Assembly (NCBI RefSeq): GCF_000184745.1
Contig: NC_014931.1
Location: 2,046,001-2,110,000 of the forward strand
Direction of reading: 5' to 3'
Length of the DNA: 64,000 nucleotides
Source: Variovorax paradoxus EPS
GTDB lineage: Bacteria; Pseudomonadota; Gammaproteobacteria; Burkholderiales; Burkholderiaceae_C
Positions 8,555 through 17,313 of the stretch are shown here, piece by piece. A program made the translations under genes and the position numbers. The notes beneath the pieces are model-generated. The model made no database searches, was not told the origin of the DNA, and saw only the letters and a program-made list of their open reading frames with translations. How positions within the stretch are numbered: the first letter of the stretch is position 1; the number at the start of each line of letters is the position of its first letter.

Positions 8555-9547
8555 ATGACCCCCGCCGCCACCGCCGCTGCTTCCGCACCCGTCGCCATCC
8601 ACGCCTGGTCGACCGACGCCGTGCCGCCGTCGCAGCGGCTGGACTACTGGATCGGCGCCGTCTGCGAGGGCTTTCTCGAAATGGACGTGACCAGCACCGA
8701 GGCCGGCGCGTTCGGCGCGACGCTCGAATCCGCGCCGCTCGGTTCCATCGGCGTGAACCGGGTGCGCGGCACCGCGCAGGACGTCTACCGCACGCGCCGC
8801 GCCATCGCCCACAGCCGCAGCAACTATTACTACCTGCTCTGCAAGACCGATTCGCCGTGGGTGGCCGTGCAGGAAGAGCGCTCCGCCCGCATGCTGCCGG
8901 GCGACGTGGTGCTGGTGGACTCGCGGCGTTGCTATGCGTTTCACTTCCTGCAATCGGCCGACACCCTTTCGTTGGAGTTGCCGACCGCCTGGGTCGAGTC
9001 GTGGCTGCCCGATGCCGGCGACCTCGTGGCGCGCCGCATCGACGGGCGCAGTGGCTGGGGCGGCGTGCTCAGCGCCTTCGCCCAGCAACTGACGCCCGAG
9101 GCGGCCGCGAAGCCGCCGCTGATGCCGGCGTTGCTGACCGACCAGTTGGGTGGCCTGCTCTCGTTGGCGTTCGGGCAGCAGACGCCGGGGGCGACAGTGG
9201 CGTCTGACCAGGGCGGCCGCGCGGCCCTGCGCCGGCGCGTGCTCGACGCGGTCCGCGAGCGCCATGCCGAGCCGGGCCTCACGGCCGCGGGCGTGGCGCG
9301 CGAGCTGGGCATTTCGGAGCGCAGCCTGCACCGCTGCCTGGCCGAGGGCACCACCACCTTCGCGACCGCGCTCACGGGCTTTCGCATGCAGGTGGCGCAG
9401 CGCATGCTGGCCGATGCACGCTTCGACCGGTTGAGCATCGCGGAGATCGGGTTCCGTGTCGGGCTCTGCGATGCCTCGCATTTCGTGCGGCAGTGCCGGA
9501 GGCACCTGGGGCGCACGCCGGGGGAGTTGCGGCGCCTTCGTGCCTGA
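8555..9547 (+). CDS. AraC-family transcriptional regulator
   Basis: Predicted activator of 330 residues. An N-terminal cupin-like sensing region (about 1-200) of the AraC-binding-like type reads STDAVPPSQRLDYWIGAVCE and is followed by MLPGDVVLVDSRR. The C-terminal double helix-turn-helix has VARELGISERSLHRCLAEG and the hallmark SIAEIGFRVGLCDASHFVRQ followed by RHLGRTPGELRRL. ATG 8543 is an alternative start four codons upstream; neither has a strong ribosome site. It is divergent from gnd and convergent with the MFS gene (2-bp gap). Target and inducer are unknown. Confidence 0.88.
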   Translation: MTPAATAAASAPVAIHAWSTDAVPPSQRLDYWIGAVCEGFLEMDVTSTEAGAFGATLESAPLGSIGVNRVRGTAQDVYRTRRAIAHSRSNYYYLLCKTDSPWVAVQEERSARMLPGDVVLVDSRRCYAFHFLQSADTLSLELPTAWVESWLPDAGDLVARRIDGRSGWGGVLSAFAQQLTPEAAAKPPLMPALLTDQLGGLLSLAFGQQTPGATVASDQGGRAALRRRVLDAVRERHAEPGLTAAGVARELGISERSLHRCLAEGTTTFATALTGFRMQVAQRMLADARFDRLSIAEIGFRVGLCDASHFVRQCRRHLGRTPGELRRLRA

Positions 9548-9549
9548 GG

Positions 9550-10743
9550 TCAGGGCGAGGCGGGTTCCTTCCTTCGCATGTCCGTCGCCATGATCCAGAG
9601 CGCCAGGAAGGCAGACAGGCCGAGCAGCGCCGAGAACCACAAGGCCCCGTCGTGCCACCGTTCCACCGCCAGCCCGAACAAGAAGGGTGCGCCGGCCTGA
9701 ACGATGCGCGCCGGCACCATGAGAAGCCCTTGTCGCTGCCCATAGCCCTTGGCGCCGAAGATCAACAGCGGAAGCGTCCCGATCGCGATGGTCAGGATGC
9801 CGTTTCCCAAGCCATGCAGCACCGCGAAGGCCGTGGCCGCCGATGCGCCGAGCATGCCTAGACAGAGCGCACCGAGCGGGTGAGCGAGTGTTGCCAATCG
9901 GGCCGACAACAACGGATGCGCGCGCCGAAGGAAAGTGAACTCGATCACGCGTCCCGCAACCTGGGCCGGTCCCACCAAGGCGGCGATGCCGACCGCCGCG
10001 CCCAGCGCAGCACCGCTGGCCAGCAGCAGTTCTGGCAGGTGCGCGGCCATTGCCGTGCTGATGAACCAGGTCACTGCGAAGACGTAAGCCATCAGGAACG
10101 CGGCGCGGCGCTGCTGCGCCGGGGCAAGGTCGGCGCCCACGCCCTGGTCGGCGACAGTTGCCTCCTTCGAAGCCTGATCGGTCCGGCCGACGCGCGGCAG
10201 CAGCACATTGAGTGGAAGGCCGACCACCAGATGCAATGCCGCCCACACAAGACAGGCCCCACGCCAGCCCACGGTGCTTTCCAGATAGGCCGACAACGGC
10301 CACCCTACCGTGCTCGCAAAGCCTGCGAGCAAGGTGATGCCGGTGATTGCTATCCGCGCATCCTGTCCATGCAGGCGTACAACGGTGGCGAACGCCGCCT
10401 CGTAGAGTCCGCTGCCCATGGCCAGGCCCATCAACGCCCAGGCGACGAAGACATGGCTGCCATGCGTGGCTTGGCTCAGCGCTGCCAAGCCCGCGGCGAA
10501 CACCAAGTTGCTGGCGATGAGCACCGGTCGTCCGCCCAGGCGATCGATGAGCCGCCCGGCACAGGGTCCGATGCCGGCGGCAACGAGCAGTGCCACCGAG
10601 AAGGCGCCGAAGACGGTGGATGCCGAGATGCCGACGTCTTTCCCGATGGCACCGGCCAGCACCGCGGGAAGGTAGTACGACGAAGCCCACGCCAAGGTCT
10701 GGGCCACACCCAGCATCACCGTCGTCGTGGTCTTGCTTTGCAA
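9550..10743 (-). CDS. MFS transporter, last gene of the ars operon
   Basis: Twelve-helix major facilitator protein of about 397 residues, beginning in VMLGVAQTLAWASSYYLPAVL, with the inter-helix motif GRLIDRLGGRPVL. It lies 16 bp after the arsH stop on the same strand, so it is very probably co-transcribed with arsRBCH. MFS proteins in ars operons include efflux pumps for trivalent or organic arsenicals (ArsK, ArsP-like roles); that role is inferred here from context only. I prefer TTG 10743, preceded by an AGGCGAG ribosome site, over ATG 10716, because an ATG-only start would cut the first residues; a longer start would overlap arsH. Confidence 0.78.
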   Translation of the reverse strand: MQSKTTTTVMLGVAQTLAWASSYYLPAVLAGAIGKDVGISASTVFGAFSVALLVAAGIGPCAGRLIDRLGGRPVLIASNLVFAAGLAALSQATHGSHVFVAWALMGLAMGSGLYEAAFATVVRLHGQDARIAITGITLLAGFASTVGWPLSAYLESTVGWRGACLVWAALHLVVGLPLNVLLPRVGRTDQASKEATVADQGVGADLAPAQQRRAAFLMAYVFAVTWFISTAMAAHLPELLLASGAALGAAVGIAALVGPAQVAGRVIEFTFLRRAHPLLSARLATLAHPLGALCLGMLGASAATAFAVLHGLGNGILTIAIGTLPLLIFGAKGYGQRQGLLMVPARIVQAGAPFLFGLAVERWHDGALWFSALLGLSAFLALWIMATDMRRKEPASP

Positions 10744-10759
10744 CTCGGGCTCGCCTGGC

Positions 10760-11482
10760 TCAGATGCTGCGCAGGTTGACCCGCTTCGACAACGCTTCGG
10801 CACTCTCGCGCCGCTCGCTGTAGCGGTCGACCAGGTAATCCGCGCAGTCGCGCGTGAGCAGCGTGAACTTCACCAGCTCTTCCATCACGTCGACCACGCG
10901 CTCGTAGTACGGCGAGGGCTTCATGCGCCCGTCGTCGTCGAATTCGAGGAAGGCCTTCGCCACCGACGACTGGTTGGGGATCGTGATCATGCGCATCCAG
11001 CGACCGAGCACGCGCAACTGGTTCACCGCGTTGAACGACTGCGAGCCCCCCGACACCTCCATCACCGCGAGCGTCTTTCCCTGCGTGGGCCGCACGGAGC
11101 CGACGGCCAGCGGAATCCAGTCGATCTGCGCTTTCATGATGCCGGTCATCGCGCCGTGGCGTTCGGGCGATGTCCACACCATGCCTTCGGACCATTGCGC
11201 AAGCTCGCGCAGCTCCTGCACCTTCGGGTGGTCTTCAGGTTCGCTGTCGGGCAGGGGCAGGCCGCGCGGGTCGTAGATGCGCGGCTCGGCGCCCATCGCG
11301 CGCAGCAGGCGCGCGGCTTCCTCGGTCAGGAGGCGGCTGTAGGAGCGCTCGCGCAGCGATCCGTAGAGCAGCAGGATGCGCGGCGCATGCGTTGCGCGCG
11401 TTGTCGGCAGCAACTGCTGCAACCCGGGTTGGAGAAAGGCCCCGGCGTCGAGGTTGGGTAGATCGTCAAGGATTGGCGACAC
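10760..11482 (-). CDS. arsH: ArsH, NADPH-dependent FMN reductase of the ars operon
   Basis: Flavoprotein of 240 residues that in studied ars operons oxidises trivalent organoarsenicals or reduces quinones and azo dyes with NADPH. The FMN-phosphate loop is [16 protein letters not shown] (about residues 37-52). The flavodoxin-like core continues through [20 protein letters not shown] and ends in [20 protein letters not shown]. The start is GTG 11482 with AAAGGG six bases upstream, inside the last codons of arsC (17-bp overlap), so translation is coupled. It follows arsC and precedes an MFS gene. Confidence 0.93.
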   Translation of the reverse strand: MSPILDDLPNLDAGAFLQPGLQQLLPTTRATHAPRILLLYGSLRERSYSRLLTEEAARLLRAMGAEPRIYDPRGLPLPDSEPEDHPKVQELRELAQWSEGMVWTSPERHGAMTGIMKAQIDWIPLAVGSVRPTQGKTLAVMEVSGGSQSFNAVNQLRVLGRWMRMITIPNQSSVAKAFLEFDDDGRMKPSPYYERVVDVMEELVKFTLLTRDCADYLVDRYSERRESAEALSKRVNLRSI

Positions 11483-11897
11483 GTTGGCCCTTTGCGTCAA
11501 TGACGGCTTCGCCGTCTTCCTTGGTGAACGCGCCTTGCTGCGGTCGCGGCAGGATATCGAGCACCGCTTCGGAAGGCCGGCACAGGCGCGTGGCAAGCGG
11601 CGTCACCACGATCGGCCGGTTGATGAGGATCGGATGCTGCAGCATGAAATCGATCAACTGCTCGTCGCTCCACTTCGCATCGCCGAGGCCGAGTTCGCCA
11701 TACGGCGTTCCTTTCTGGCGCAGTACCTCGCGCACCGGCACGCCCATGTCTGCAATCAGCCTTGTCAGCGTGGCGCGGTCGGGCGGGGTCTTCAGGTACT
11801 CGACGACCTTTGGCTCGTCGCCGGTGTTGCGGATCAATGCGAGCACGTTGCGCGACGTGCCGCAGGCGGGGTTGTGATAGATGGTGATGTCGTTCAT
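11466..11897 (-). CDS. arsC: Arsenate reductase (glutaredoxin-coupled type)
   Basis: Reduces arsenate to arsenite in the cytosol using glutathione and glutaredoxin, so that ArsB can export it. The 143 residues carry the catalytic Cys12 in [10 protein letters not shown], and arginines of the oxyanion site at R60 (EVLRQKG) and R94 (LINRPIV), the arrangement of the E. coli plasmid R773 enzyme. ATG 11897 overlaps the arsB stop (ATGA). It sits between arsB and arsH. Confidence 0.95.
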   Translation of the reverse strand: MNDITIYHNPACGTSRNVLALIRNTGDEPKVVEYLKTPPDRATLTRLIADMGVPVREVLRQKGTPYGELGLGDAKWSDEQLIDFMLQHPILINRPIVVTPLATRLCRPSEAVLDILPRPQQGAFTKEDGEAVIDAKGQRVANP

Positions 11898-13186
11898 GGC
11901 AGGGAGAGGTTCACCCGGAAGGCCAGTGCCGCGAGCGTCGCGAACAACACCGGCACGGTCAGCACGATGCCGACCTTGAAGTAATAGCCCCAGGCGATGC
12001 GCATGCCCTTCTTTTCGAGCACATGCAGCCAGAGCAGCGTGGCGAGGCTGCCGATGGGCGTGATCTTCGGGCCGAGGTCGCAGCCGATCACGTTGGCGTA
12101 GACCATCGCGTCCTTCACGAGGCCGCTCGCGCCCGACGCATCGATGGAGAGAGCGCCGACCAGCACCGTCGGCATGTTGTTCATCACCGAAGACAGCGCG
12201 GCGGCGAGAAAACCTGTGCCCAGGGCCGCGCCCCAGACGCCGCCTTGCGCAAACACGTTCAGCAGCGAGGCGATGTGGGCCGTGAGACCCGCGTTGCGCA
12301 GCCCGTAGACCACGAGGTACATGCCGAGCGAGAACACGACGATCTGCCATGGCGCGCCATGCAGCACCTTGCGCGTGCTGATGACATGGCCGCGCGCAGC
12401 CACCGCGAGCAGCAGCGCCGCACCGGCGGCAGCCACGGCGCTGACCGGCACGCCGAGCGGTTCGAGTCCGAAGAAGCCCACGAGCAGCAGCACCAGCACG
12501 ACCCAGCCCGCGCGGAATGTTGCGGGGTCTCGGATCGCATCGGCCGGCGCCTTGAGCTGCGCCACGTCGTAGCGCGCGGGAATGCCGCGGCGGAAGTACA
12601 GCATCAGCATCACGAGGCTCGCGGCCACCGCCGCGAGGTTCACAGGGACCATCACCGACGCATAGGCGTTGAAGCCGATCCCGAAGAAGTCGGCCGAGAC
12701 GATGTTCACCAGGTTCGACACGACCAGCGGCAGGCTGGCCGTGTCGGCAATGAAGCCGGCCGCCACCACGAACGCGAGCGTGGCGGCGGGCGTGAAGCCG
12801 AGTGCGACGAGCATCGCCATCACGATGGGCGTGAGGATCAGCGCCGCGCCGTCGTTGGCGAAGAGCGCCGACACCGCGGCGCCCAGCAGCACGATGAATC
12901 CGAAGAGCAACCGGCCGCGTCCGTCGCCCCATCGCGCCACGTGCAGCGCGGCCCATTCGAAGAAGCCCGCTTCGTCGAGCAGCAGGCTGATGAGGATGAC
13001 GGCGACGAAGGTCGCGGTCGCGTTCCACACGATACCCCAGACGACCGCGATGTCGGCGAGCTGGACCACGCCGGAGAACAGGGCGATCGCCGCGCCGAGC
13101 GATGCACTCCAGCCGATGCCGAGGCCTCGCGGCTGCCAGATGACGAGCACGAGCGTGAAGACGAAGATCAGGACGGCCGGCAGCAT
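11894..13186 (-). CDS. arsB: Arsenite efflux membrane protein ArsB (ArsB/NhaD superfamily)
   Basis: Inner-membrane arsenite/antimonite exporter of 430 residues with about ten to twelve hydrophobic segments. Recognisable family stretches are [36 protein letters not shown] and [21 protein letters not shown] chose ATG 13186, which begins directly with the first helix ([16 protein letters not shown]); the in-frame extension upstream would overlap arsR and is Ala/Arg-rich. No ArsA ATPase is encoded nearby, so export would use the proton-motive force. The stop overlaps arsC. Confidence 0.93.
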   Translation of the reverse strand: MLPAVLIFVFTLVLVIWQPRGLGIGWSASLGAAIALFSGVVQLADIAVVWGIVWNATATFVAVILISLLLDEAGFFEWAALHVARWGDGRGRLLFGFIVLLGAAVSALFANDGAALILTPIVMAMLVALGFTPAATLAFVVAAGFIADTASLPLVVSNLVNIVSADFFGIGFNAYASVMVPVNLAAVAASLVMLMLYFRRGIPARYDVAQLKAPADAIRDPATFRAGWVVLVLLLVGFFGLEPLGVPVSAVAAAGAALLLAVAARGHVISTRKVLHGAPWQIVVFSLGMYLVVYGLRNAGLTAHIASLLNVFAQGGVWGAALGTGFLAAALSSVMNNMPTVLVGALSIDASGASGLVKDAMVYANVIGCDLGPKITPIGSLATLLWLHVLEKKGMRIAWGYYFKVGIVLTVPVLFATLAALAFRVNLSLP

Positions 13187-13205
13187 TCGGGCGAAGGCTC
13201 TTGTC

Positions 13206-13535
13206 TCAGCAGTTGCAGGCCGCGGCCTTGCTGCCGTCGACCGCGCAGGCTTCGCCTTCGCAGCAGTTCTCGCTGAGGTAGCCCTGCAGGGCATTCATCC
13301 GCTCGAACGATGCGCGGTAGATGAGGTTGCGGCCCTGTCGCTCCTGCGAGATCAGGCTTGCGTGCACGAGCTCCTTGAGATGGAAGGACAGGCCAGTGGC
13401 CGAAACCTCCAGCGCCTCGGTCAGCGCGCTGGGGGTGAGGCCCGCGGGGCCGGCCACCACGAGGGAGCGGAATACCCGAAGGCGAATAGGCTGGGCGAGG
13501 GCAGCCAGCGATCGGACGACGTCGTTTTCTTCCAT
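13206..13535 (-). CDS. arsR: ArsR, As(III)-responsive repressor with C-terminal cysteine site
   Basis: Winged-helix repressor of 109 residues that would leave its operator when it binds trivalent arsenic or antimony. The DNA-binding segment is [20 protein letters not shown] (about residues 38-57). The usual ELCVC-type site of the R773 ArsR in the recognition helix is absent. Instead, Cys91, Cys92 and Cys97 lie in the C-terminal NCCEGEAC, the pattern of the Acidithiobacillus ferrooxidans ArsR (C95/C96/C102), with two more at 107 and 109. First gene of the ars operon. Confidence 0.93.
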   Translation of the reverse strand: MEENDVVRSLAALAQPIRLRVFRSLVVAGPAGLTPSALTEALEVSATGLSFHLKELVHASLISQERQGRNLIYRASFERMNALQGYLSENCCEGEACAVDGSKAAACNC

Positions 13536-13536
13536 T

Positions 13537-13570
13537 ATTCAAGTATCTTTGAATTATTGAATGAAGGCAA
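13537..13570 (-). promoter_or_regulatory. ars operon promoter with overlapping ArsR operator
   Basis: Reading leftward, TTGCCT (13570-13565) and GATACT (13547-13542) form -35/-10 boxes with a 17-bp spacer. The dyad ATTCAA-N6-TTGAAT (13537-13554) covers the -10 box, and a third half-site TTGAAT follows at 13557-13562 in the spacer. Repressor bound here would block RNA polymerase. The -10 box begins only 7 bp before the arsR start, so the leader is very short. Confidence 0.65.
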
Positions 13571-13699
13571 CCCTGCCGATCTGCCAACCCTGCCCGTGAC
13601 ACGAATCGGCCATTGCGCTGGCGCGGATCGGCCATCCATGGCGCATGCGCGTTCCTACAGTCGCGTTGCCTCAAACCCCCAACCAAGAAGGAGACACCC

Positions 13700-14428
13700 A
13701 TGCCCGACACCTATGTTCTCGTCCACGGCGCCTGGCACACCGGCGCCGAAATCGAAGCCGTGGCCGATCACATGCGCAAAGCCGGCCACACGGTGCATTG
13801 CCCGACGCTGGCAGGCAACCGGCCGGGCGACGACCGCGCGATCACCAGCCTCGAAGACGCGATCGCCTCGGCCGTGCGCTACATCGAGGAGAAAGATCTG
13901 ACCGAAGTGCGCCTCGCAGGCCACAGCTATGGCGGCATGGTGATCTCGGGCGTGGCGGACCGCATCGCGCAGCGGCTCAAGCGGCTGGTCTACATCAACG
14001 CCTTCGTGCCGCTCGATGGCGAATCGCTCAACGACATGGTGCCGCCGCATTACGTCACGATGTTCGACGCCATCGCCGGCGCGAACGGCAACGCCGTGAC
14101 CTTGCCGTTCGAGGTCTGGCGCGATGCGTTCATCAACGATGCCGACCTCGCACTCGCGCAGGCCGCCTACGACAAGCTGAACCCGCACGCGTACCGCACC
14201 TTCACCGACAAGATCCAGCTGAAGCAGCCGCTGGCCGCTCTTGCGCTCGGCAAGTCCTACGTCAATTGCCAGCAGGACATCGCGCTGCCGCACAGCCTGC
14301 CGTGGCATCCGCGCCTGTCGGAGCGGCTGGGGCTTTTCAGGCTGGTGGAGTGCCCCGGCAGCCACGAGATGTTCTTCTCGAATCCTGCGCGGCTCGCGCA
14401 GGCGATCCTGGAGGCGGGGCGGGACTGA
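13700..14428 (+). CDS. Alpha/beta-fold hydrolase (methyl-ester esterase-like)
   Basis: Predicted esterase of 242 residues. The oxyanion loop is VLVHGAWHTG (about 6-15), the nucleophile elbow is GHSYGG with Ser76, and the catalytic histidine lies in PGSHEMFF near the C-terminus, together with an acid expected between them. Small hydrolases of this group (salicylate/methyl-ester esterase-like, EstC-like) act on simple esters; the substrate is not deducible. The ribosome site AAGAAGGAGA just upstream fixes ATG 13700. It is divergent from arsR but with its own 5' region, so not part of the ars operon. Confidence 0.87.
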   Translation: MPDTYVLVHGAWHTGAEIEAVADHMRKAGHTVHCPTLAGNRPGDDRAITSLEDAIASAVRYIEEKDLTEVRLAGHSYGGMVISGVADRIAQRLKRLVYINAFVPLDGESLNDMVPPHYVTMFDAIAGANGNAVTLPFEVWRDAFINDADLALAQAAYDKLNPHAYRTFTDKIQLKQPLAALALGKSYVNCQQDIALPHSLPWHPRLSERLGLFRLVECPGSHEMFFSNPARLAQAILEAGRD

Positions 14429-14440
14429 AGCCTCGGGGAT

Positions 14441-15061
14441 TCAATCGCCAGCAAACAGCGCGTCGTACACGCGGATCGACGCATAGGCATCGTTCGCCGC
14501 GTATCGGATCTGCGATTCCGTCAGCTGCTTGTTGGCCCAGTTCGAGGTGGTCGCCTTGCGCGACTTCATGAAGCGGCGGTCGAACACCAGCGCCACCGCC
14601 GTCTTCACGCCCACCGACTTGCGGTAGCCGCGGCGGCGGAATTCGTTGTCGATGTCGTACACCGCGCCGGGCTCGATATTCAGGCGGTTGCGGATCAGCG
14701 TGAGATCGGTCGAGAGGCCGAAGCCGACCTTCTTCAATTCGGTCGAGGCGATCAGGGCGGCGACCACCGGGTTGCATTCGGTGCGATGCAACTGGAAGAG
14801 CCAGGCCCTGTCGCGCGTCGAGAACTGCACCACGTGCGGTCCGCCCGAGACTTCGTTCTTCGCGAAGGTGGGCTTGGATTCGGTGTCGAAGCCGGCGACA
14901 CCGGCGGCCAGCAAGGTGGCGGCCGCGTGTTCGGCCTCCTGCAGCGTGGTGACGACGACGATGTCCTTCAGGTCCAGGCCCTCGAAGGGCTCGAGCAGGA
15001 GGATCTGCTCGCGTTCGGGGAGGGGCTGCAACGACGACGAGGAGGAGGTGTCGTCGCTCAC
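14441..15061 (-). CDS. DEDDy-type 3'-5' exonuclease domain protein
   Basis: Single-domain RNase D-like exonuclease of 206 residues. The catalytic motifs are visible: GFDTES with Asp59 and Glu61 (Exo I), a middle aspartate in GLSTDLTLIRN, and YAANDAYAS with the Tyr-x3-Asp signature (Exo III) near the C-terminus. No helicase or HRDC domain is attached, so it differs from RNase D proper (rnd). The start overlaps the TfoX stop by 4 bp, hence it is the last gene of a VOC-TfoX-exonuclease unit. Substrate (RNA or DNA) unknown. Confidence 0.87.
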   Translation of the reverse strand: MSDDTSSSSSLQPLPEREQILLLEPFEGLDLKDIVVVTTLQEAEHAAATLLAAGVAGFDTESKPTFAKNEVSGGPHVVQFSTRDRAWLFQLHRTECNPVVAALIASTELKKVGFGLSTDLTLIRNRLNIEPGAVYDIDNEFRRRGYRKSVGVKTAVALVFDRRFMKSRKATTSNWANKQLTESQIRYAANDAYASIRVYDALFAGD

Positions 15062-15483
15062 CGAGAGGCTGCTTTCTTGGTCTTCACTGGGACTTTCTTT
15101 GCGGGTGTCTTTTTCGCAGCGGTTTTCTTCGCTGCGGTCTTGGGCTTTGGCTGCTTCGGAGGCTGGCCCGAACGCAAGGCGGCTTCGTAGGCAAGGCGGC
15201 CCCAGCGCGCGGCTTCTTCACGGTCTTCGAAGAAGTCGGCCGGGGCTTGCCGGTACGACATCGGCATCTCCTTGCCCTGCCGCACATAGGTGAAGGGCGG
15301 CAGGTTCAGCCGGTCGAAATGCTCGGCGCTGCCGGCATCGGACTTGAGGTACAGCGTGTCCTTGAAAACGAGCGCGATCATGCGGCCCTCGTGCCACACG
15401 CCGTGGCCACCGAACATGCGGCGCGTCTGGATGCGGCCGAGGCGCTCGAAGACCTCGTGCAGGCTCTGGACGAAATCGCTCAT
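15058..15483 (-). CDS. TfoX N-terminal-domain protein with Lys/Ala-rich tail
   Basis: Protein of 141 residues. Residues 1-105 match the TfoX/Sxy N-terminal domain (TRRMFGGHGVWHEGRMIALV, then LYLKSDAGSAEHFDR and FTYVRQGKEMPMSYRQAP). The TfoX C-terminal domain is absent. The last 30 residues are an AKK/PKK-repeat tail like that of bacterial histone H1-type proteins, which suggests nucleic-acid binding. Competence regulation, the known role of full-length Sxy, should not be assumed. It overlaps both neighbours by 4 bp (ATGA junctions). Confidence 0.83.
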   Translation of the reverse strand: MSDFVQSLHEVFERLGRIQTRRMFGGHGVWHEGRMIALVFKDTLYLKSDAGSAEHFDRLNLPPFTYVRQGKEMPMSYRQAPADFFEDREEAARWGRLAYEAALRSGQPPKQPKPKTAAKKTAAKKTPAKKVPVKTKKAASR

Positions 15484-15869
15484 GCGGTGATCTCGACGCG
15501 GTTGCCGTCGGGGTCGAGCACCACGCTCTCGTAGTAGCCATCGCCGGTGCGGCGCGGGCCGTCGAGCAGCGGATAGCCGTCGGCCTTCAGCCGTTGCGTG
15601 AGCGCATCGACCGCGGCATCGGAGCCCACGCTGATCGCCAGGTGCGTCCAGCCCATGCGCTGCGCGCCGGCCTCGGCGGCGACGGGCGCGAGCGTGCTCG
15701 TCGTCATCGCCTCGATGCGCGCGCCATCGCCCAGGCTCAGGAAGCAGGAGGCGAAACCCTTGGCCGGATTCACATAACCCGCGCCGGCCGTCGCGCCGAA
15801 GTAATCGACATAGAAGCGCTTGCAGCGTTCGAGATCGGTGGTCCAGAGTGCGATGTGATCGATGCGCAT
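15480..15869 (-). CDS. VOC-family (glyoxalase-fold) protein
   Basis: Protein of 129 residues with the vicinal-oxygen-chelate fold: two beta-alpha-beta-beta-beta modules, starting MRIDHIALWTTDLERCKRFY and ending VLDPDGNRVEIT. Candidate metal ligands are His5, a central Glu (IEAM), His77 (GWTHLAIS) and the terminal Glu in RVEI, which is the glyoxalase I pattern. Similar small proteins are often annotated as lactoylglutathione lyase-like, but bleomycin-type and dioxygenase-type relatives share the motif. First gene of a three-gene overlapping unit. Confidence 0.87.
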   Translation of the reverse strand: MRIDHIALWTTDLERCKRFYVDYFGATAGAGYVNPAKGFASCFLSLGDGARIEAMTTSTLAPVAAEAGAQRMGWTHLAISVGSDAAVDALTQRLKADGYPLLDGPRRTGDGYYESVVLDPDGNRVEITA

Positions 15870-15894
15870 GACACAAGAAGAAGGTGAGGGCCGC

Positions 15895-16398
15895 TCAGCC
15901 AATCCGCCATGGCGGGCGCGAGGGCGACCAATGGTAGGCGATGCGTTCGCGCCCGCTGGTCGGATGCCGGTCGACCGTGCCGCGCACGAGGCCGTAGCGT
16001 TCGTAGAAGCGCTGTGCGGCGGTGTTGGTGGTGGCCACATGGAGCCGCCATCCCGTAGGTATGCGCACGCAGGCTTCATCGAGCAGCGCCTGCCCGAGGC
16101 CCTGGTTGCGCAGGTGCGGCTCGACGAAGAGTTGCGCCACGTACTCGCGCCGCTCCAGCAGCACCATGAACGCGAGCACCTGGCCATCGCGCTCCGCGAG
16201 CACCACTTCGGCCGGCGGCACGAATTCGGTCTGCACGCGCTTGAGCCAGTGCGAGATCGGTTCGGTGAAGGCGGCGTTGCGGTTGGCCGAGATCCATGCG
16301 CGCCGCCAGATGCCGGCCAACACGATGCTCTCTTCGGCGGTGCCATCGCGCGACCGCAGGTGGAAGGCGGGGATTTGGGCGGCGGACATGCGTTTCAT
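15895..16398 (-). CDS. GNAT-family N-acetyltransferase
   Basis: Predicted acetyltransferase of 167 residues. The acetyl-CoA-binding signature is textbook: VAQLFVEPHLRNQGLGQALL with Q/R-x-x-G-x-G/A, followed by LHVATTNTAAQRFYERYGLV. A start at ATG 16389 (MSAAQ) is nearly as good as 16398. It is separate from the second GNAT gene at 6431 and differs from it in sequence. The 25-bp gap to the VOC gene would allow co-transcription. Substrate unknown. Confidence 0.87.
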   Translation of the reverse strand: MKRMSAAQIPAFHLRSRDGTAEESIVLAGIWRRAWISANRNAAFTEPISHWLKRVQTEFVPPAEVVLAERDGQVLAFMVLLERREYVAQLFVEPHLRNQGLGQALLDEACVRIPTGWRLHVATTNTAAQRFYERYGLVRGTVDRHPTSGRERIAYHWSPSRPPWRIG

Positions 16399-16434
16399 GA
16401 TACGGCGGGCGTCCGCCGCAGTCGATCAGGGCCG

Positions 16435-17313
16435 CTAGGCGTGCAGCGATTGCGCGTGGTGCGCGATGTGGTCGGCCATGAAGCTCTGGATGAAGTAGTA
16501 GCCGTGGTCGTAGCCCGCGTGCCGGCGCAGCGTGAGCGGCTGGCCCGCGGCGAAGCAGGCCGACTCGAACGCCTCGGGATGCAGTTGCTCCGCGAGGAAT
16601 TTGTCGGCCAGCCCCTGGTCGATGAGGATGCCTTGCGGATACGGCGCGACGGTCTGCGACTGCATGAGCGCGCTCGCGTCGTGCGCGAGCCACTGCGCGC
16701 GGTCCACGCCCGGCGCGCCGAGATAACCGCTGAAGGCCTTCTCGCCCCATGGGCACTGGGTAGGCGCGCAGATCGGCGCGAAAGCCGACAGCGACTTGAA
16801 GCGCCCCGGATGCCGCAGCGCCAGCGTGAGCGCGCCATGGCCGCCCATCGAGTGGCCGAAGATGCCGATGCGCTGCCCGTCGATCGCGAAGTGCTGCGCC
16901 ACCAGCGGCAGCAGCTCGTGGACGATCCAGCTCTCCATGCGCCAGTGCGTGGCCCAGGGCTCGCGCGTGGCGTCGAGGTAGAAGCCGGCGCCGATGCCGA
17001 AGTCCCAGTCGTCCTTCGCGCCGGGCACGCATTCGGCGGCGGGGCCGCGCGGGCTGGTGTCGGGCGCGATCAGCGCAAGGCCCAGGCTCGCGGCCATGCG
17101 CTGCGCGCCGGCCTTGATGGCGAAGGTCTCCTCGTTGCAGGTGAGGCCTGCAAGGTACAGCAGCGCCGGCACCGGCCCGTTCGCAGCCTGCGGCGGCAGG
17201 TAGACCGAGAAGCGCATCGGCAGCCCGATCTCTTGCGAGGCGTGTTCGTGAAAGCTCTGCACGCCGCCGAAGCAGGGGTGTTCCGAAAGGGTCTTGGGGG
17301 TGTGATCGGTCAT
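16435..17313 (-). CDS. fghA: S-formylglutathione hydrolase
   Basis: Cytosolic esterase of 292 residues that cleaves S-formylglutathione to formate and glutathione, the second step of glutathione-dependent formaldehyde oxidation. Landmarks are LLYLAGLTCNEETFAIKAG, the IAPDTSPRG segment, the nucleophile elbow GIFGHSMGGHGAL with Ser155, and the His in GYDHGYYFIQSFM. Start ATG 17313 overlaps the stop of the upstream hydrolase (ATGA) and gives the family's normal length. Last gene of the run that contains frmA and the split Rieske oxygenase. Confidence 0.95.
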   Translation of the reverse strand: MTDHTPKTLSEHPCFGGVQSFHEHASQEIGLPMRFSVYLPPQAANGPVPALLYLAGLTCNEETFAIKAGAQRMAASLGLALIAPDTSPRGPAAECVPGAKDDWDFGIGAGFYLDATREPWATHWRMESWIVHELLPLVAQHFAIDGQRIGIFGHSMGGHGALTLALRHPGRFKSLSAFAPICAPTQCPWGEKAFSGYLGAPGVDRAQWLAHDASALMQSQTVAPYPQGILIDQGLADKFLAEQLHPEAFESACFAAGQPLTLRRHAGYDHGYYFIQSFMADHIAHHAQSLHA

